The notes under the pieces: model-generated
Database searches by the model: none
Told to the model about the DNA's origin: nothing
The model's input: the letters and a program-made list of their open reading frames with translations, nothing else
Assembly: GCF_000014225.1 (NCBI RefSeq)
Contig: NC_008228.1
Span: forward strand, 2,294,001 to 2,358,000
DNA from: Paraglaciecola sp. T6c
Lineage (GTDB): Bacteria > Pseudomonadota > Gammaproteobacteria > Enterobacterales > Alteromonadaceae
Reading direction: 5' to 3'
DNA: 64,000 bases
Position numbers and translations under genes: made by a program
Shown: piece by piece, positions 1-8,175 of the stretch
Position numbering within the stretch: position 1 is the stretch's first letter
Layout of the letters: every line of letters starts with the position of its first letter

Positions 1-1722
1 GTCATCAAACTCGATCGTGTCACTGATAGGGTCTTTCGCCAACGGGCTGTTTGGGTCTAGCGTTACCGTCGGTGCTAGGTTTTCTTTTGAGTCATCCACC
101 ATGGCGTTCACCTTGTCCATATCTACTCGTTGCATTAATGCTTTGAATTTATTGATTTCATGGCCAGTTAGTACACTTTGGGCGCTGCTCCAGCTTAAAT
201 CATCGTTCAAGAAGGCTTCGGCTTGCTCGGCTAATTTGGGCACAACGGGTTTTAAATACACCATTAACAGGCGGAACAAGTTTATACCCAATGAACATAC
301 ATCGTGAGTGAAGGCTTGTTTACTTTCATCTTTGATGGTGACCCAAGGGGCGTTGGCATCAATGAACTGATTAGCTTTGTCCGCTAGTGCCATAATTTCG
401 CGAATGGCTTTGTGATATTGGCGCTCTTCAAATGCTTGGGCGATGCTCGCTTGTGCATGTTGAAATTCAGCTACTAACGCAGGCTCAAGCACGTTGTCTG
501 ACAGCTTGCCGTCGAAACGCTTGGTGATAAAGCTGGCACAACGACTGGCGATGTTAACGACTTTGCCTACTAAGTCTGAATTAACTTTCTGTGCGAAATC
601 TTCAAAGTTAAGGTCGATATCTGTCACGTTCGCGCCCAGTTTAGAGGCGAAGTAATAACGCAGATACTCGGGGTTTAAATGTTCTAAATAAGTCCGGCCC
701 TTAATAAAAGTACCTTTTGACTTAGACATTTTGGCACCGTTAACGGTGACAAAACCGTGCACGTTAACGCCCGTAGGCTTTCTGAAACCGGCGCCTTCAA
801 GCATGGCTGGCCAGAATAGACAGTGAAAATAGGTAATGTCTTTACCGATAAAATGGTATAGCTCAGCGTCAGAGTCAGCGCCCCAGTATTCATCGAAGTT
901 AATGCCGCTGCGATCACACAAGTTTTTAAAGCTCGCCATGTACCCGACGGGTGCATCAACCCATACATAAAAGAATTTGTTGGGTGCACCGGGAATTTCA
1001 AACCCGAAGTAAGGTGCGTCGCGACTGATATCCCACTGTTGTAGGCCTTTTTCAAACCATTCTTCAAGCTTGTTGCTGATTTCGCTTTGCAAGGCATCGC
1101 TTTTCAGCCAGTTTTGCAGCATGTCTGAAAATTGCGGTAAGTCGAAGAAGAAATGCTCTGAGTCTTTTAAAATCGGCGTCGCGCCTGAAACCACTGAGCG
1201 TGGGTTCTTCATTTCTGTGGGGTCGTAAGTCGCACCGCAGTTATCACAGCTATCGCCGTTTTGATCTTCAGCACCACAGCTAGGGCAAGTGCCTTTTACA
1301 AAGCGATCCGGCAAAAACATGTTCTTTTCAGGGTCAAACAACTGGCTGATAGTGCGCTTTGAAATATATCCCGCATCGTTTAAGCGGTTGTAAATCAGTT
1401 CAGACAGCTCTTTGTTTTCGTCACTGTGGGTAACGTGGTAGTTGTCATATTCTACGAAGAAGTCGAGCAAATCTTGATGATGCTCTTCACGGGTACGCGC
1501 CACCATTTCCTCTGGCGTAATACCTAGCTCTTGGGCTTTGAGCATAACGGGCGTACCATGTGCATCGTCGGCACATACACTGTATATTTCGTGGCCACAC
1601 ATTCGTTGAAAACGCGTCCAGATATCCGTTTGGATATGCTCTAAAAGGTGACCCAAGTGAATGGAGCCATTTGCATAGGGAAGGGCGCTGGTAACAAGAA
1701 TTTTACGTGGTTGTGACGACAT
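1..1722 (-). CDS. metG: Methionyl-tRNA synthetase (C-terminus beyond window edge)
   Basis: Charges tRNA-Met with methionine in the cytoplasm. The minus-strand reading opens with [20 protein letters not shown] at the ATG complementary to 1720-1722. The class I HIGH-type signature HLGH lies near residue 24, a zinc knuckle with CPSC and CDNC pairs near residues 143-161, and the KMSKS loop (AKMSKSKG) near residue 328. About 574 codons are visible. The family in enterobacteria is near 677 residues, so the missing part should be the rest of the anticodon-binding domain and the C-terminal dimerisation/tRNA-binding domain. The gene is divergent from mrp, with about 118 bp between the two starts, as is common in gammaproteobacteria. 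No frameshift was seen. Confidence 0.97.
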   Translation of the reverse strand, partial: MSSQPRKILVTSALPYANGSIHLGHLLEHIQTDIWTRFQRMCGHEIYSVCADDAHGTPVMLKAQELGITPEEMVARTREEHHQDLLDFFVEYDNYHVTHSDENKELSELIYNRLNDAGYISKRTISQLFDPEKNMFLPDRFVKGTCPSCGAEDQNGDSCDNCGATYDPTEMKNPRSVVSGATPILKDSEHFFFDLPQFSDMLQNWLKSDALQSEISNKLEEWFEKGLQQWDISRDAPYFGFEIPGAPNKFFYVWVDAPVGYMASFKNLCDRSGINFDEYWGADSDAELYHFIGKDITYFHCLFWPAMLEGAGFRKPTGVNVHGFVTVNGAKMSKSKGTFIKGRTYLEHLNPEYLRYYFASKLGANVTDIDLNFEDFAQKVNSDLVGKVVNIASRCASFITKRFDGKLSDNVLEPALVAEFQHAQASIAQAFEERQYHKAIREIMALADKANQFIDANAPWVTIKDESKQAFTHDVCSLGINLFRLLMVYLKPVVPKLAEQAEAFLNDDLSWSSAQSVLTGHEINKFKALMQRVDMDKVNAMVDDSKENLAPTVTLDPNSPLAKDPISDTIEFDD

Positions 1723-1840
1723 GTTTATTTCGGTTTCTTAGTTTAATTAAAAAGGCCGCAAATGGTATCGAAAATAAGCCGCCATTGCATTAGCTAATAG
1801 CTACCTAGGGCCAAAATCATCGTTATTAAGTAGGAGTGTC

Positions 1841-2905
1841 ATGTTATTTAGCCGGTCAACACCAGAGCAAAAACGTCAGTCATTGGTTTCAAAGCAACTC
1901 GCGGCGCAATTCGAACTCACTGACAAGCACGTCGGTACATGGGTGACGGTCTCCGGTGAAGATGTTCTCATCACTTTACCTTTTGCTGCCGCAGCCGTTC
2001 ATGATGTGCTAGTAGCGCGTATTAAAAAAGTAGCGGACGAGCAAAAGCTACCTATACAGAACGTAGTCATCGAAACAGACATTCACGCATCGCCCACGAA
2101 AGTAGCTAAAGTCCCTAACATTAAAAACATCATTGCCGTTGCTTCAGGTAAAGGCGGGGTGGGTAAGTCGACCACCAGTGTGAACATCGCCTATGCATTG
2201 ATGGCACAAGGGGCAAAAGTGGGGTTATTAGATGCTGACATTTATGGCCCTTCAATCCCAATCATGTTGGGTAATACCGACTCAACGCCTGCCTCTCGAG
2301 ATGATAAAACCATAATACCCTTTGCGGCCCACGGCTTGGTTGCAAGCTCTATTGGTTATTTTGTGCCAGCTGAGAATGCGACAGTGTGGCGAGGGCCGAT
2401 GGCCAGTAAAGCCCTTGAACAATTATTGCGTGAAACCGACTGGCCAGAGCTAGATTACTTAATTGTTGATATGCCGCCGGGCACGGGGGACATTCAATTA
2501 ACGCTCGCTCAACAAATGCCAGTCAGTGCTGCTGTGATCGTGACCACCCCACAAGATTTAGCGGTAGCAGATGCCAGAAAAGGCATTGCGATGTTTAATA
2601 AGGTCGATGTGCCGGTGCTGGGCCTCATTGAAAACATGAGCTTGTACATTTGCCCCAAGTGCGGTCATCAAGAGCATATCTTTGCTCAAGACGGCGGAGT
2701 GGAATTGGCCAAGCGTAATAAGGTGCCATTACTTGGCCAATTACCATTAAACATTAAAATTCGTCAACATACCGATGAAGGTACGCCTTTATTGGTGGCA
2801 GAGCCAAACGACCCCCTAAGCCACACCTACCTAAAATGTGCAGCAGCTGTTTCAAAACAGCTTTATATGAATGGTTTGATGGACTTGCGCATACAAAATA
2901 TTTAA
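1841..2905 (+). CDS. mrp: Mrp/ApbC-type Fe-S cluster carrier P-loop ATPase
   Basis: Mrp/ApbC proteins bind and transfer Fe-S clusters in the cytoplasm using ATP. This 354-residue protein has an N-terminal MIP18/FeS-assembly-like region (residues 1-90), then the deviant Walker A motif ASGKGGVGKSTT near residue 107, a Walker B-like DMPPGTGD near 210, and the cluster-ligating CPKC pair near 271. Length and domain order fit the family. The start is supported by AGGAG 4 bases before the ATG. It is divergent from metG. A GC-rich inverted repeat follows the gene, and dcd comes 105 bp later. Confidence 0.95.
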   Translation: MLFSRSTPEQKRQSLVSKQLAAQFELTDKHVGTWVTVSGEDVLITLPFAAAAVHDVLVARIKKVADEQKLPIQNVVIETDIHASPTKVAKVPNIKNIIAVASGKGGVGKSTTSVNIAYALMAQGAKVGLLDADIYGPSIPIMLGNTDSTPASRDDKTIIPFAAHGLVASSIGYFVPAENATVWRGPMASKALEQLLRETDWPELDYLIVDMPPGTGDIQLTLAQQMPVSAAVIVTTPQDLAVADARKGIAMFNKVDVPVLGLIENMSLYICPKCGHQEHIFAQDGGVELAKRNKVPLLGQLPLNIKIRQHTDEGTPLLVAEPNDPLSHTYLKCAAAVSKQLYMNGLMDLRIQNI

Positions 2906-2918
2906 AAACGTTGAACAT

Positions 2919-2956
2919 AGCCTCTTAGCTACGCATAATTGCGCGGCTAAGCGGCT
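2919..2956 (+). terminator. Inverted repeat after mrp
   Basis: AGCCtCTTAGC (2919-2929) pairs with GCTAAGcGGCT (2946-2956) between mrp and dcd. The tail after the stem is only mildly T-rich, so this may be a weak terminator or an mRNA-stabilising hairpin. Confidence 0.4.
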
Positions 2957-3010
2957 GTCATCTTTTATGATTCGCCAAATACCCAAAACCTATTTACTGA
3001 GTTAAACATT

Positions 3011-3610
3011 ATGCGTTTGTGCGACAAAGACATTCTGACCCATCTTCAAGAAGGCAAGATATCGATTACCCCTGAGCCTGATTATGCTGAGATCAGTGGC
3101 GTAACCGTCGACATTCGATTAGGCAACAAATTTCGTGTGTTCACTGAGCACCAAGCGCCATACATTGATTTGAGCGGCCCTAAGGCGCAGGTTCAAGAAG
3201 CACTAAACACTGTGATGAGTGACGAAATCAGCGTTGGGCAGGACAAGTCATTCTATTTACACCCAGGTGAGTTAGCGCTCGCAGTGACCCTTGAGTCAGT
3301 GACTTTGCCCGGCAACATTGTTGGTTGGTTAGATGGTCGCTCGTCACTGGCGCGGTTAGGGCTGATGGTGCATGTTACTGCGCATCGCATTGATCCCGGG
3401 TGGTCAGGCAACATAGTGCTAGAGTTTTTCAACAGCGGTAAATTGCCACTTGCGTTAAAGCCAGGCATGAAAATAGGTGCGCTGAGCTTTGAAGTGATGT
3501 CAGATTTTGCAGAAAAGCCTTATAACGCGCGTGTTGATGCCAAATACAAAAACCAAGAAGGCGCCATTGCCAGCCGCATTAGCGGCGATGACAAAACAAG
3601 CACTCAGTAA
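3011..3610 (+). CDS. dcd: dCTP deaminase
   Basis: Deaminates dCTP to dUTP, supplying the main route to dTMP in many gammaproteobacteria. The 199-residue product contains the family signature [20 protein letters not shown] near residues 110-130, which includes the catalytic Glu/Arg/Ser neighbourhood and nucleotide-binding loop, followed by [13 protein letters not shown]. coli Dcd is 193 residues, so this looks full length. The ATG at 3011 is preceded by a weak AT-rich leader (ACTGAGTTAAACATT). The mrp-dcd neighbourhood is typical for marine gammaproteobacteria. Confidence 0.96.
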   Translation: MRLCDKDILTHLQEGKISITPEPDYAEISGVTVDIRLGNKFRVFTEHQAPYIDLSGPKAQVQEALNTVMSDEISVGQDKSFYLHPGELALAVTLESVTLPGNIVGWLDGRSSLARLGLMVHVTAHRIDPGWSGNIVLEFFNSGKLPLALKPGMKIGALSFEVMSDFAEKPYNARVDAKYKNQEGAIASRISGDDKTSTQ

Positions 3611-3707
3611 AGGCTTGGTTATTTAACATTGCATGTGCCTATTAAATTGCACGCGCCTATTACAGTGGTTGGGAATGACACGCCAACCGTTTTGCTTCCA
3701 TTTTATG

Positions 3708-4742
3708 CTACTGCTGTTCACTTAAAGCCCGCACCGCACCGGGGCTAACACCAAGTACCCGCTTGAACGCTTTTGAAAATGACGACTCATTTTCGTAGCC
3801 ACTAGCAAGCGCCGCATGCAAGGTCGTCACGTTTTCATCGGCTAACATCCTGTAGGCTAGGCCTAAACGCCACTGCGTAACATATTCCATCGGGGATTGG
3901 TGCAGCACAGACTTGAATAATTCGTTAAAACCCGCTCGCGACATAAAGCACCGCTGGGCGAGCATTTCCACGGTCCATTTTTTGTCAGGCTCGCTGTGAA
4001 TAGCTGCCATAGCGGCTCCCAGTTTTGGGTGAGCCGTGGCCGCAAGCATGCCATTGTCCGCTGGCAAATGTTCCCGAAAAATGATGGCTAGAATCGCCTC
4101 GGCGATACGGCCCATAATCAGTGCAGATCCTTTATTAGGCTGCTTTGATTCATCTAGCAGGGCATCAAGTAAATAGTTTAACCCCGACGCACTGGTGCTG
4201 ACTGTTTGGTGTTTTATGATGATAACGCTGGGTAAATGCTTTGTTACACTAGCGACAAGCGGATGGTGATGGCTGAAATAACCACAGACTAACCCGGTAG
4301 CACTGGGATGGATGCCACTTGCATAGTTCTGAGAAGCCGCGGTATTGACCACTGCCGACGATCCTAAATCGCCACTGATGACGTGCTCGCTATCGCGGGG
4401 GAACAACACGACATCGCCCTGTACCAATTCGATAACGGTGTTTTGCTTTTGGTCGCATTCGCTGTGTTTATCACCTTCATGTTCACTCTCACGTTTAACG
4501 CTAGGCAAGGTCAAAAAACACGTGCCGTGGCTAACAACATGAAAGTTCATGTAATGTGTGCCCGAAGTATTGATGGCCCAACTGCCACAGTATTGCCCGT
4601 TGTGGAAGACGTTTGCAGAGACTTTAAAGGTCGCGAATAATTGATTTAATACATCCATAGACGTTGTGACATAACCTCTGGTTTTATAGACATAGTGGCA
4701 ATACTCACCACTGTTTACACTATTCCTCGTTGACTGCTTCAA
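3708..4742 (-). CDS. AraC-family transcriptional regulator
   Basis: Cytoplasmic transcription factor. The N-terminal half (to about residue 200) resembles the cupin-type AraC ligand-binding domain (GSWAINTSG, then the VVLFPRDSEHVISGD segment). The C-terminal 100 residues are an AraC double helix-turn-helix (WTVEMLAQRCFMSRAGFNELF and the closing FSKAFKRVLGVSPGAVR). The longest reading starts at 4742, only 30 bp from the divergent YHS gene. Met29 (MDVLNQLF, 4658) begins exactly where the domain normally begins and leaves about 114 bp of shared promoter, so it is the likelier start. The ligand is unknown. The YHS gene is the obvious candidate target. Confidence 0.85.
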   Translation of the reverse strand: MKQSTRNSVNSGEYCHYVYKTRGYVTTSMDVLNQLFATFKVSANVFHNGQYCGSWAINTSGTHYMNFHVVSHGTCFLTLPSVKRESEHEGDKHSECDQKQNTVIELVQGDVVLFPRDSEHVISGDLGSSAVVNTAASQNYASGIHPSATGLVCGYFSHHHPLVASVTKHLPSVIIIKHQTVSTSASGLNYLLDALLDESKQPNKGSALIMGRIAEAILAIIFREHLPADNGMLAATAHPKLGAAMAAIHSEPDKKWTVEMLAQRCFMSRAGFNELFKSVLHQSPMEYVTQWRLGLAYRMLADENVTTLHAALASGYENESSFSKAFKRVLGVSPGAVRALSEQQ

Positions 4743-4772
4743 TTTTTGAACATCTAAACCGAGGACATAAAA

Positions 4773-5240
4773 ATGAAAAAACTATTTACCCTTAAATCAC
4801 TCTTTACTGCTGTTGCCATTACGGTATCAAGCTTCAGTTTCGCCGGCGTTGATACCCAAACCGATAGCAACGACGTTATTTTAGCCGGTCATGACGCCGT
4901 TGCTTACTTTACGCAAAACAAACCTGTGCTAGGTAAAGCGGAATATACTGCTGTGCATAATGATGCCATTTATCGTTTTAGCAGTGCTGCGAACCGAGAT
5001 GCATTTAATGGCAACCCAGATAAATATGCTCCTGCATATGGCGGTTTCTGTGCCTTTGGTGCTACCTTCGGTAAAAAATTCGACATCGACGGCAAAGCTT
5101 TTGAAATCGTTGATGGCACCTTGTATGTAAACAAAAACCCTGACGTGTACAAAGCGTGGAAAGAAGACATTCCTAAGCATTTGGTTGAAGCCAACGAACA
5201 ATGGCCAAGCATTGAGTTCACGCCGAGTAACGAGCTTTAA
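4773..5240 (+). CDS. Secreted YHS-domain protein
   Basis: 155 residues with an N-terminal signal peptide (MKKLFTLKSLFTAVAITVSS, cleaved near FA-GVD) and a YHS-type domain. The segment DVILAGHDAVAYFTQNKPV plus YGGFCAFGATFGKKFDIDG matches the periplasmic YHS family found next to regulators and metal or redox genes. YHS domains are small metal-associated modules, and the exact role of this secreted subgroup is not known. A purine-rich GAGGAC lies 8-13 bases before the ATG. It is divergent from the AraC gene and followed by a hairpin at 5370-5388. Confidence 0.85.
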   Translation: MKKLFTLKSLFTAVAITVSSFSFAGVDTQTDSNDVILAGHDAVAYFTQNKPVLGKAEYTAVHNDAIYRFSSAANRDAFNGNPDKYAPAYGGFCAFGATFGKKFDIDGKAFEIVDGTLYVNKNPDVYKAWKEDIPKHLVEANEQWPSIEFTPSNEL

Positions 5241-5795
5241 TCTTATCGACTAGTGTGGCGTTTCGCTTCATATGCCGTTATTAGCGGCGCACTCATTCGC
5301 TATGCCATGGTTCGTAAAGCATGGCTAGTGCGTCTTTACTGCCAATGAGTGAGCGCAGCACGAAAGCATAACCCCACACGTTGGGGTTTGTTCGTTACTT
5401 TGTCGGGTAGTGTCACATCAGACCGGAGCGACATTGGTATTCATTCACTTTGATTGACCTTAAAGCCGCACACTGTTGAGTGAATACAGTATCGTTGGAA
5501 ATCAGTTTTATAATGTGCGATACGAAGACGGGTAGGGTGCTAAGGCTTGGGCAAGTGATTAATCGAGTTGCACTGCGCGCAAAGTCAGGCGCCAGAGACG
5601 TTCGAGCTGGTAGATCGCCAGAATATGCACAATGGCAAGCGAAAGTGACGGATAAAAAGAGTGAAGAACGTGACAGAAAAACGGTCAAACCGATCGAATA
5701 AGCTGCAGTTTGAACAACAAATAAGCGAACGAACAAGGTAAAGCATATTTCTCATTGCAAAAACGCCAGATTTCCGTATTATGCGCGTCTTCGGT
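5241..5795. other. Gene-poor stretch with large imperfect inverted repeat
   Basis: 555 bases without a convincing gene. CACTCATT (5290-5297) pairs with AATGAGTG (5344-5351), and nested inside GCCATG (5304-5309) pairs with CATGGC (5320-5325), making one long cruciform-like structure. A second hairpin follows at 5370-5388. A 73-codon reading at 5480-5701 has no recognisable motif and was not called. Confidence 0.5.
5370..5388 (+). terminator. Hairpin downstream of YHS gene
   Basis: AACCCCA (5370-5376), loop CACGT, TGGGGTT (5382-5388), followed by TGTTCGTTACTTT. A compact stem with a partly T-rich tail on the plus strand, likely terminating the YHS transcript. Confidence 0.5.
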
Positions 5796-5872
5796 CGGTG
5801 TGTAGCGCAGCTTGGTAGCGCACTGTCATGGGGTGTCAGGGGTCGTAGGTTCAAATCCTATCACACCGACCA
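5796..5872 (+). tRNA. tRNA-Pro (anticodon GGG)
   Basis: 77 bases including an encoded CCA. The acceptor arms CGGTGTG (5796-5802) and CACACCG (5862-5868) pair. The D-arm is GCGC...GCGC, the anticodon loop ATGGGGT gives anticodon GGG, and the T-loop is GTTCAAATC. The layout closely follows E. coli proL, including the imperfect anticodon stem. It decodes CCC/CCU. Its 3' end is copied at 6050-6069, and an accessory region begins right after it. Confidence 0.96.
5853..5872. repeat. att-like direct repeat, left copy (tRNA 3' end)
   Basis: The last 20 bases of tRNA-Pro, AAATCCTATCACACCGACCA, recur at 6050-6069 with a single mismatch. Duplication of a tRNA 3' end is the usual mark of tyrosine-recombinase integration, but no integrase is present. 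Confidence 0.6.
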
Positions 5873-5975
5873 ATTCAACTGCCCTCAAATTCCTATACCA
5901 AGAATTCCTACTCTATCAAATATCTCTGAACCTATGAAATCAGCGCGAAGCGATCACAGTCGTGTTCACAAAGTT

Positions 5976-6030
5976 GTCGGGAACAATTTTGAACGTGCGC
6001 AGCACGGCCCGCAGGGCGACATATTTATAG
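5976..6030 (+). repeat. Degenerate REP-like element
   Basis: TCGGGAACAATTTTGAAC...CAGCACGGCCCGCAGGGCGA resembles the palindromic element described at 7231-7301 (TCGGGA, ATTT, CAGC, GGCCCGCAGGG in the same order), but it has lost the CAGCTTTAGCTG core. Assignment is tentative. Confidence 0.4.
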
Positions 6031-6049
6031 GGGAAGGGATGTGCGGAGT

Positions 6050-6069
6050 AAATCCTATCACACCGAGCA
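6050..6069. repeat. att-like direct repeat, right copy
   Basis: AAATCCTATCACACCGAGCA repeats the tRNA-Pro 3' end at 5853-5872 with 19 of 20 bases identical. The 197-bp spacing is too short for a working element, so it is probably a deletion scar of a former insertion. Confidence 0.6.
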
Positions 6070-6393
6070 ATCTATCTCTTATTTTTCAATGATTTACCCC
6101 ATTCATTGAATGCCTCTCTAAATTAGCGTCCTTTAATCGCCCCATAATTGTCACAATATACAGTTCTTGTATCTTGGATATCAGTTGCATATTTTGTTCA
6201 CCAAAATGACATCGTTACTCTGGGTCTTAATTTGGATTGTTATCGAATTAGAAGTGATAAATTTTTCTAGGCTTGAAACTAGTTATTCCTGAGCTTTACT
6301 AAACAGGACTTAATTATGAGCAACAAAACAAGTCAGCGTGATCTGCAAATCACTTTTATTCATCAATTTGAATGAGCAACAAGCCCCACATAA

Positions 6394-6632
6394 CACAATT
6401 ACATAGACACCCATCTTTAGAATCTAATAAAAAGACTCTTGCTCAGAGTGGGAAATGCCCCTAAAGAAGCGTTGAGGTACTTTTCATCTGAACGATCAGG
6501 GATTCTTACTGGCACAATTACATAGACACCCATCTTTAGAATCGTATAAAAACTCTATTGTTCAGAAGGGGGCAATACCACTCAACTAGCGTCAAGGTAC
6601 TTTTGATCTCAATGATCGAGAATTTTTACTGG
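6394..6632. repeat. 119-bp imperfect tandem duplication
   Basis: Unit 1 (6394-6512) and unit 2 (6513-6632) both begin CACAATTACATAGACACCCA and end near TTACTGG. The first 31 bases are identical and the rest carries scattered substitutions and small indels. Neither unit encodes a protein. Their function is unknown. Confidence 0.75.
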
Positions 6633-7230
6633 AATATTGCGCTTTTACGAAGAAAAAGCAGCGCAAGGTCAGTTTTTGTGCACGCGGCAACGCTACAAGA
6701 TATGCATGATTGTACGGTTCGAAATTGATTTAGGCGCGCCTTAACAACGCTTTCGCTTTGGTCATTCCTCGCAGCCGTTGATGATGGGTATGGCGCTTAA
6801 ACGCATTCATCATTTGCTCCGCGCCAGCTGCGTAGCAGAAGTGTTTTTCGAACTCAGTGGTTAAGGTTAACCACTGAGCAGCGTCTAATCCCAATCTTTG
6901 TAGAATAGGACTGTGAGTGTTATCAATATGATCGGCCTTATCACCTCGAATGCATCGGCCTGTTGTGTCTACCAATTCACAATAGCCTTTGAGTGAGTAA
7001 GCGATACCTTGAGGCATATTTTCACGATGATTTCCTACAAACGGCATTAAAGCACTCGGTTGCTCTCGTTTATTTTTAACCGCCTGAGCACGTTTTTTGA
7101 TACTGGTGTGCTTTGACGTTTCGGGTGTTTTTGCCATTTTTGCACGAATGGGATTCAAGTCCACATAGGCCATACACGCTAAGACCGCACTCTCATCTAA
7201 TAGGGCTTGTGATTTAAATCGTCCTTCCCA

Positions 7231-7301
7231 CTAATTTATCAGGAGTAAATTAGAACAGCTTTAGCTGGCCCGCAGGGAGAGCGCCAAGGATGGCGGCGAA
7301 T
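7231..7301 (+). repeat. REP-like palindromic element R1 inserted in RAYT copy 1
   Basis: 71 bases (CTAATTTATCAGGAGTAAAT at the left, core CAGCTTTAGCTGGCCCGCAG, right end GGATGGCGGCGAAT) separate the codons for GRF and WEGRFKSQALL, which are adjacent in intact RAYTs. The core CAGCTTTAGCTG is nearly palindromic. Related copies lie at 7570-7643, 10683-10758 and 10934-11005. Confidence 0.8.
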
Positions 7302-7569
7302 AAAAACGACCGGTGCAACCATCCTCTTTATTAGCTTCACGAGCAATATACTCATTCAAATCACGCATAAACCAGCTTATGTCATACAAACGTTACCGAT
7401 AGGTTTCAACGGTCTCATCAAAGGTGATTAGCTCGCCTTGGCTCAGCGTATCGCCATTCATAAATTTCTGAGTCAGCAAAGTGCCTCTGTGTAGCTTGTG
7501 ATAGCGCCTCAACACTTCATCGCTATCCCAATTATCAGCCAAGACTTTATCCACACAAAGCACCACCTG

Positions 7570-7643
7570 AGTCTACTTCAGGCATCCTGCCTTACGCCCT
7601 TCGGGCCAGCTAAAGCTGTTGTAAAATGTTCCCGACATTTTTA
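7570..7643 (-). repeat. REP-like palindromic element R2
   Basis: GGGCCAGCTAAAGCTGTTGT on the plus strand is the inverted form of the R1 core. It interrupts RAYT copy 1 between the AVMNN and VVLCVDK segments. The same insertion at the same codon is present in RAYT copy 2 (R3), so it predates the split of the two copies. Confidence 0.8.
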
Positions 7644-7873
7644 CTGATTATTCATGACCGCATAGTCACAAATACGGTAGCCGCGCTATCTATGGCGAAT
7701 ACCGTAGATAAAAACAATAAACGCTCTGCTACCGAGCCTCGGGGATGCGCGTAAGTTTTTTCAGAATATTCATCGACCCATAAAAATCAAGTGTATTTGA
7801 GCACCGCAAATCACTCAGTTTTAAGATGAGTATTATCACTAATTGTTAAATACATATGAAATTTTGTGCATTG

Positions 7874-7901
7874 TTGACAATTTATTGTTAATAAATATAT
7901 T
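7874..7901 (+). promoter_or_regulatory. Candidate sigma-70 promoter for GH86 gene
   Basis: TTGACA (7874-7879), 16-base spacer, TATATT (7896-7901). It matches the -35/-10 consensus well and would leave a leader of about 270 bases, which contains the palindrome at 8094-8118. Confidence 0.4.
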
Positions 7902-8093
7902 ATCGTTAGCGTGAAAAAAATTAACCTAAAGTTAACGGGTTAATGAATGGGTAATCTATCGCTAGTCTGTGGCCATTGGTAATAGCTTGTTCGAATTACT
8001 ATGAAAAAATAATGGCAACATGGATATTTTATTACGACACAACATTTAAGCCTTCTTACTCAGTGTTGATTTTTGTTGAGTACTAAACGCTAT

Positions 8094-8118
8094 ATTTTAC
8101 GTTGCTACAACGCAAAAT
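8094..8118. promoter_or_regulatory. Candidate operator upstream of GH86 gene
   Basis: ATTTTACGTTG, CTA, CAACGCAAAAT: an inverted repeat with 11-base arms and one mismatched pair, 58 bases before the GH86 ATG. Size and symmetry suit a dimeric repressor. No regulator gene is adjacent. Confidence 0.5.
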
Positions 8119-8175
8119 GATAAACGCGACATCTGGTAAGTTATTGAAATAAGAAATGGTAAGGTAAAATTTATA

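Larger units (their letters stand above)
5873..6729. other. Non-coding accessory stretch after tRNA-Pro
   Basis: 857 bases without a gene. It holds the second copy of the tRNA 3' end (6050-6069), a REP-like fragment (5976-6030), and a 119-bp tandem duplication (6394-6632). A tiny 19-codon reading, MSNKTSQRDLQITFIHQFE (6316-6375), sits behind an AGGAC ribosome-binding-like site and could be the 5' stump of a lost gene. I do not recognise it. Confidence 0.5.
6730..7785 (-). pseudogene. REP-associated tyrosine transposase (RAYT, IS200-like) pseudogene, copy 1
   Basis: RAYTs are single-domain Y1 (HUH) transposases that move REP palindromes. On the minus strand the family text is readable in order: an ICDYAVMNN segment (about 7665), CVDKVLADNWDSDEVLRRYH (about 7560), GTLLTQKFMNGDTLSQGELI, then [20 protein letters not shown], and finally AYVDLNPIRAKMAKTPETSK in the open 147-codon tail (6730-7173). 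The gene is dead. It has an in-frame TAA at 7393-7395 and REP-like insertions at 7231-7301 and 7570-7643. The first 50 or so residues are missing beyond about 7785. It shares its middle part with copy 2 beyond the GH86 gene. Confidence 0.85.
7786..8175. other. AT-rich upstream region of the GH86 gene
   Basis: 390 bases, strongly AT-rich, with no gene. It contains a candidate sigma-70 promoter (7874-7901) and a 25-bp palindrome (8094-8118) in front of the GH86 start. Confidence 0.6.

Noticed and set aside
684-1097. 137-codon open frame on the minus strand within metG
   Set aside because: It lies in another frame of the well-supported metG coding sequence and shows no recognisable motif.
5480-5701. 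73-codon frame MNTVSLEISFIMCDTKTGRV
   Set aside because: No clear ribosome-binding site or family; the region is repeat-rich and the frame could be chance.
6394-6632. Considered as a CRISPR array
   Set aside because: Only two long units with a diverging body and no regular short repeat/spacer pattern or cas genes.
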